Part shown: piece after piece, positions 63,547 through 64,000 of the stretch | Position numbering within the stretch: the first letter of the stretch is position 1 | How the letters are laid out: the number at the start of each line of letters is the position of its first letter | Assembly (NCBI GenBank): GCA_008711295.1 | Contig: VUYV01000003.1 | Location: 10,495,148-10,559,147, forward strand | Direction: 5' to 3' | From: Anarhynchus alexandrinus | Lineage: Eukaryota; Chordata; Aves; Charadriiformes; Charadriidae | Length of the DNA stretch: 64,000 nt | Program-made: the position numbers and the translations under genes | Notes under the pieces: generated by a model | What the model was told of the DNA's origin: nothing | The model's input: the letters and a program-made list of their open reading frames with translations, nothing else | Databases searched by the model: none

Positions 63547-64000
63547 TCAACTGAAGTAATCCTTGATGTGTTGCCTTTGTTTCCTATAGATGCTTTTCCC
63601 CCCCTTATGTGGACTTTTTCTTGTTATTGTCAATCTTGCTGTAGCACAGCACCTCTGTTGTTTTTTTCCAAAGTTTCCCTGAGGCTCTAATTGTGTATTT
63701 CCCCTGGTTTTCCCATAGTCAGAAACTGCCACCTCTGTTGAACTTAATGCCTGTTGTAGATCTAGGCAATCTAAACCCTTGCATGTTCCGATATAACTCT
63801 TGTGCCCTGAAATTAACCCAAATGCAGTTTGAGGAAATATTGTCATATGAAGTGCAGCATCTGCCCAGACTTGTTGGGCATGATCATGGCAAGCATTTGC
63901 TGGCACAAGTCACGAGTTACAGGGGTCATCTCCTGCTGGGTTCCAACTTAAACTGCCTTACTGCTTTCTACCCCCAGTCTTTTACACCATCTATCAATTT
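63547..64000. other. Right edge, with a 119-codon minus-strand open frame of unknown status
   Basis: A minus-strand frame is open from 63906 to 63547. An acceptor-like GGGTTAATTTCAG sits inside it at about 63811-63823. The predicted residues show no recognisable domain and end in a Lys/Arg-rich tail. Its start has no upstream exon within the window. It could be a chance frame or part of an unrecognised old element; I do not call a gene. Confidence 0.3.

Noticed and set aside
1..64000. tRNA, rRNA, CRISPR, bacterial operon or plasmid/phage features
   Set aside because: No tRNA A/B-box arrangement, rRNA core sequence or regularly spaced repeats were seen, and coding density and repeats are those of a bird nuclear genome.

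Overview
The window is nuclear DNA from a bird. Three well-recognised interspersed repeats show this: two CR1 LINE 3' fragments whose 3' end carries the avian ATTCTATGA-type terminus (664-1011, minus; 14121-14390, plus) and one long terminal repeat of a widespread avian endogenous retrovirus family (16191-16755, plus). Base composition is mostly AT-rich, with long poly-T and A/C-rich low-complexity tracts and few CpGs, as expected for intergenic or deep intronic vertebrate sequence. I cannot name the species or the chromosome.

No protein-coding gene can be supported with confidence. The open frames are short, overlap on both strands, and show no recognisable family. The window is therefore best read as a gene desert or the inside of one or more very large introns. 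The most exon-like pieces are: (i) 23396-23517 on the plus strand, a 122-base block between a long polypyrimidine-AG acceptor and a GTAAGC donor, with stops in all three frames, so a UTR or non-coding RNA exon if real; and (ii) a minus-strand stretch, 11.0 to 9.7 kb, with coding-looking but broken frames and good splice-like signals, either a decayed gene or exons of an unrecognised gene.

Layout. 1-9.2 kb: unique non-coding sequence with one CR1, A/T homopolymer tracts, a TG/TA microsatellite and one N. 9.2-11.0 kb: a short perfect inverted repeat and the coding-like minus-strand region. 11-20 kb: low-complexity tracts, the second CR1 and the solo LTR. 20.8-21.1 kb: a cluster of POU octamer and homeodomain sites including an 18-base palindrome, the best enhancer candidate here. 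22-30 kb: an A/C-rich tract with a G-quadruplex motif and the candidate exon. 30.8 kb: a near-perfect 97-base tandem duplication separated by a single N, probably an assembly join error. 31-39 kb: featureless AT-rich DNA. 39.7-40.1 kb and 43.7-44.4 kb: two CpG-island-like segments that stand out against the CpG-poor background and are the strongest candidates for promoters of unannotated transcripts. 44.4-64 kb: unique AT-rich DNA with minor motifs.

I found no tRNA, rRNA, recognised microRNA, CRISPR array, bacterial feature or novel multi-gene system. The interest lies in regulatory and transcript candidates rather than in encoded proteins.
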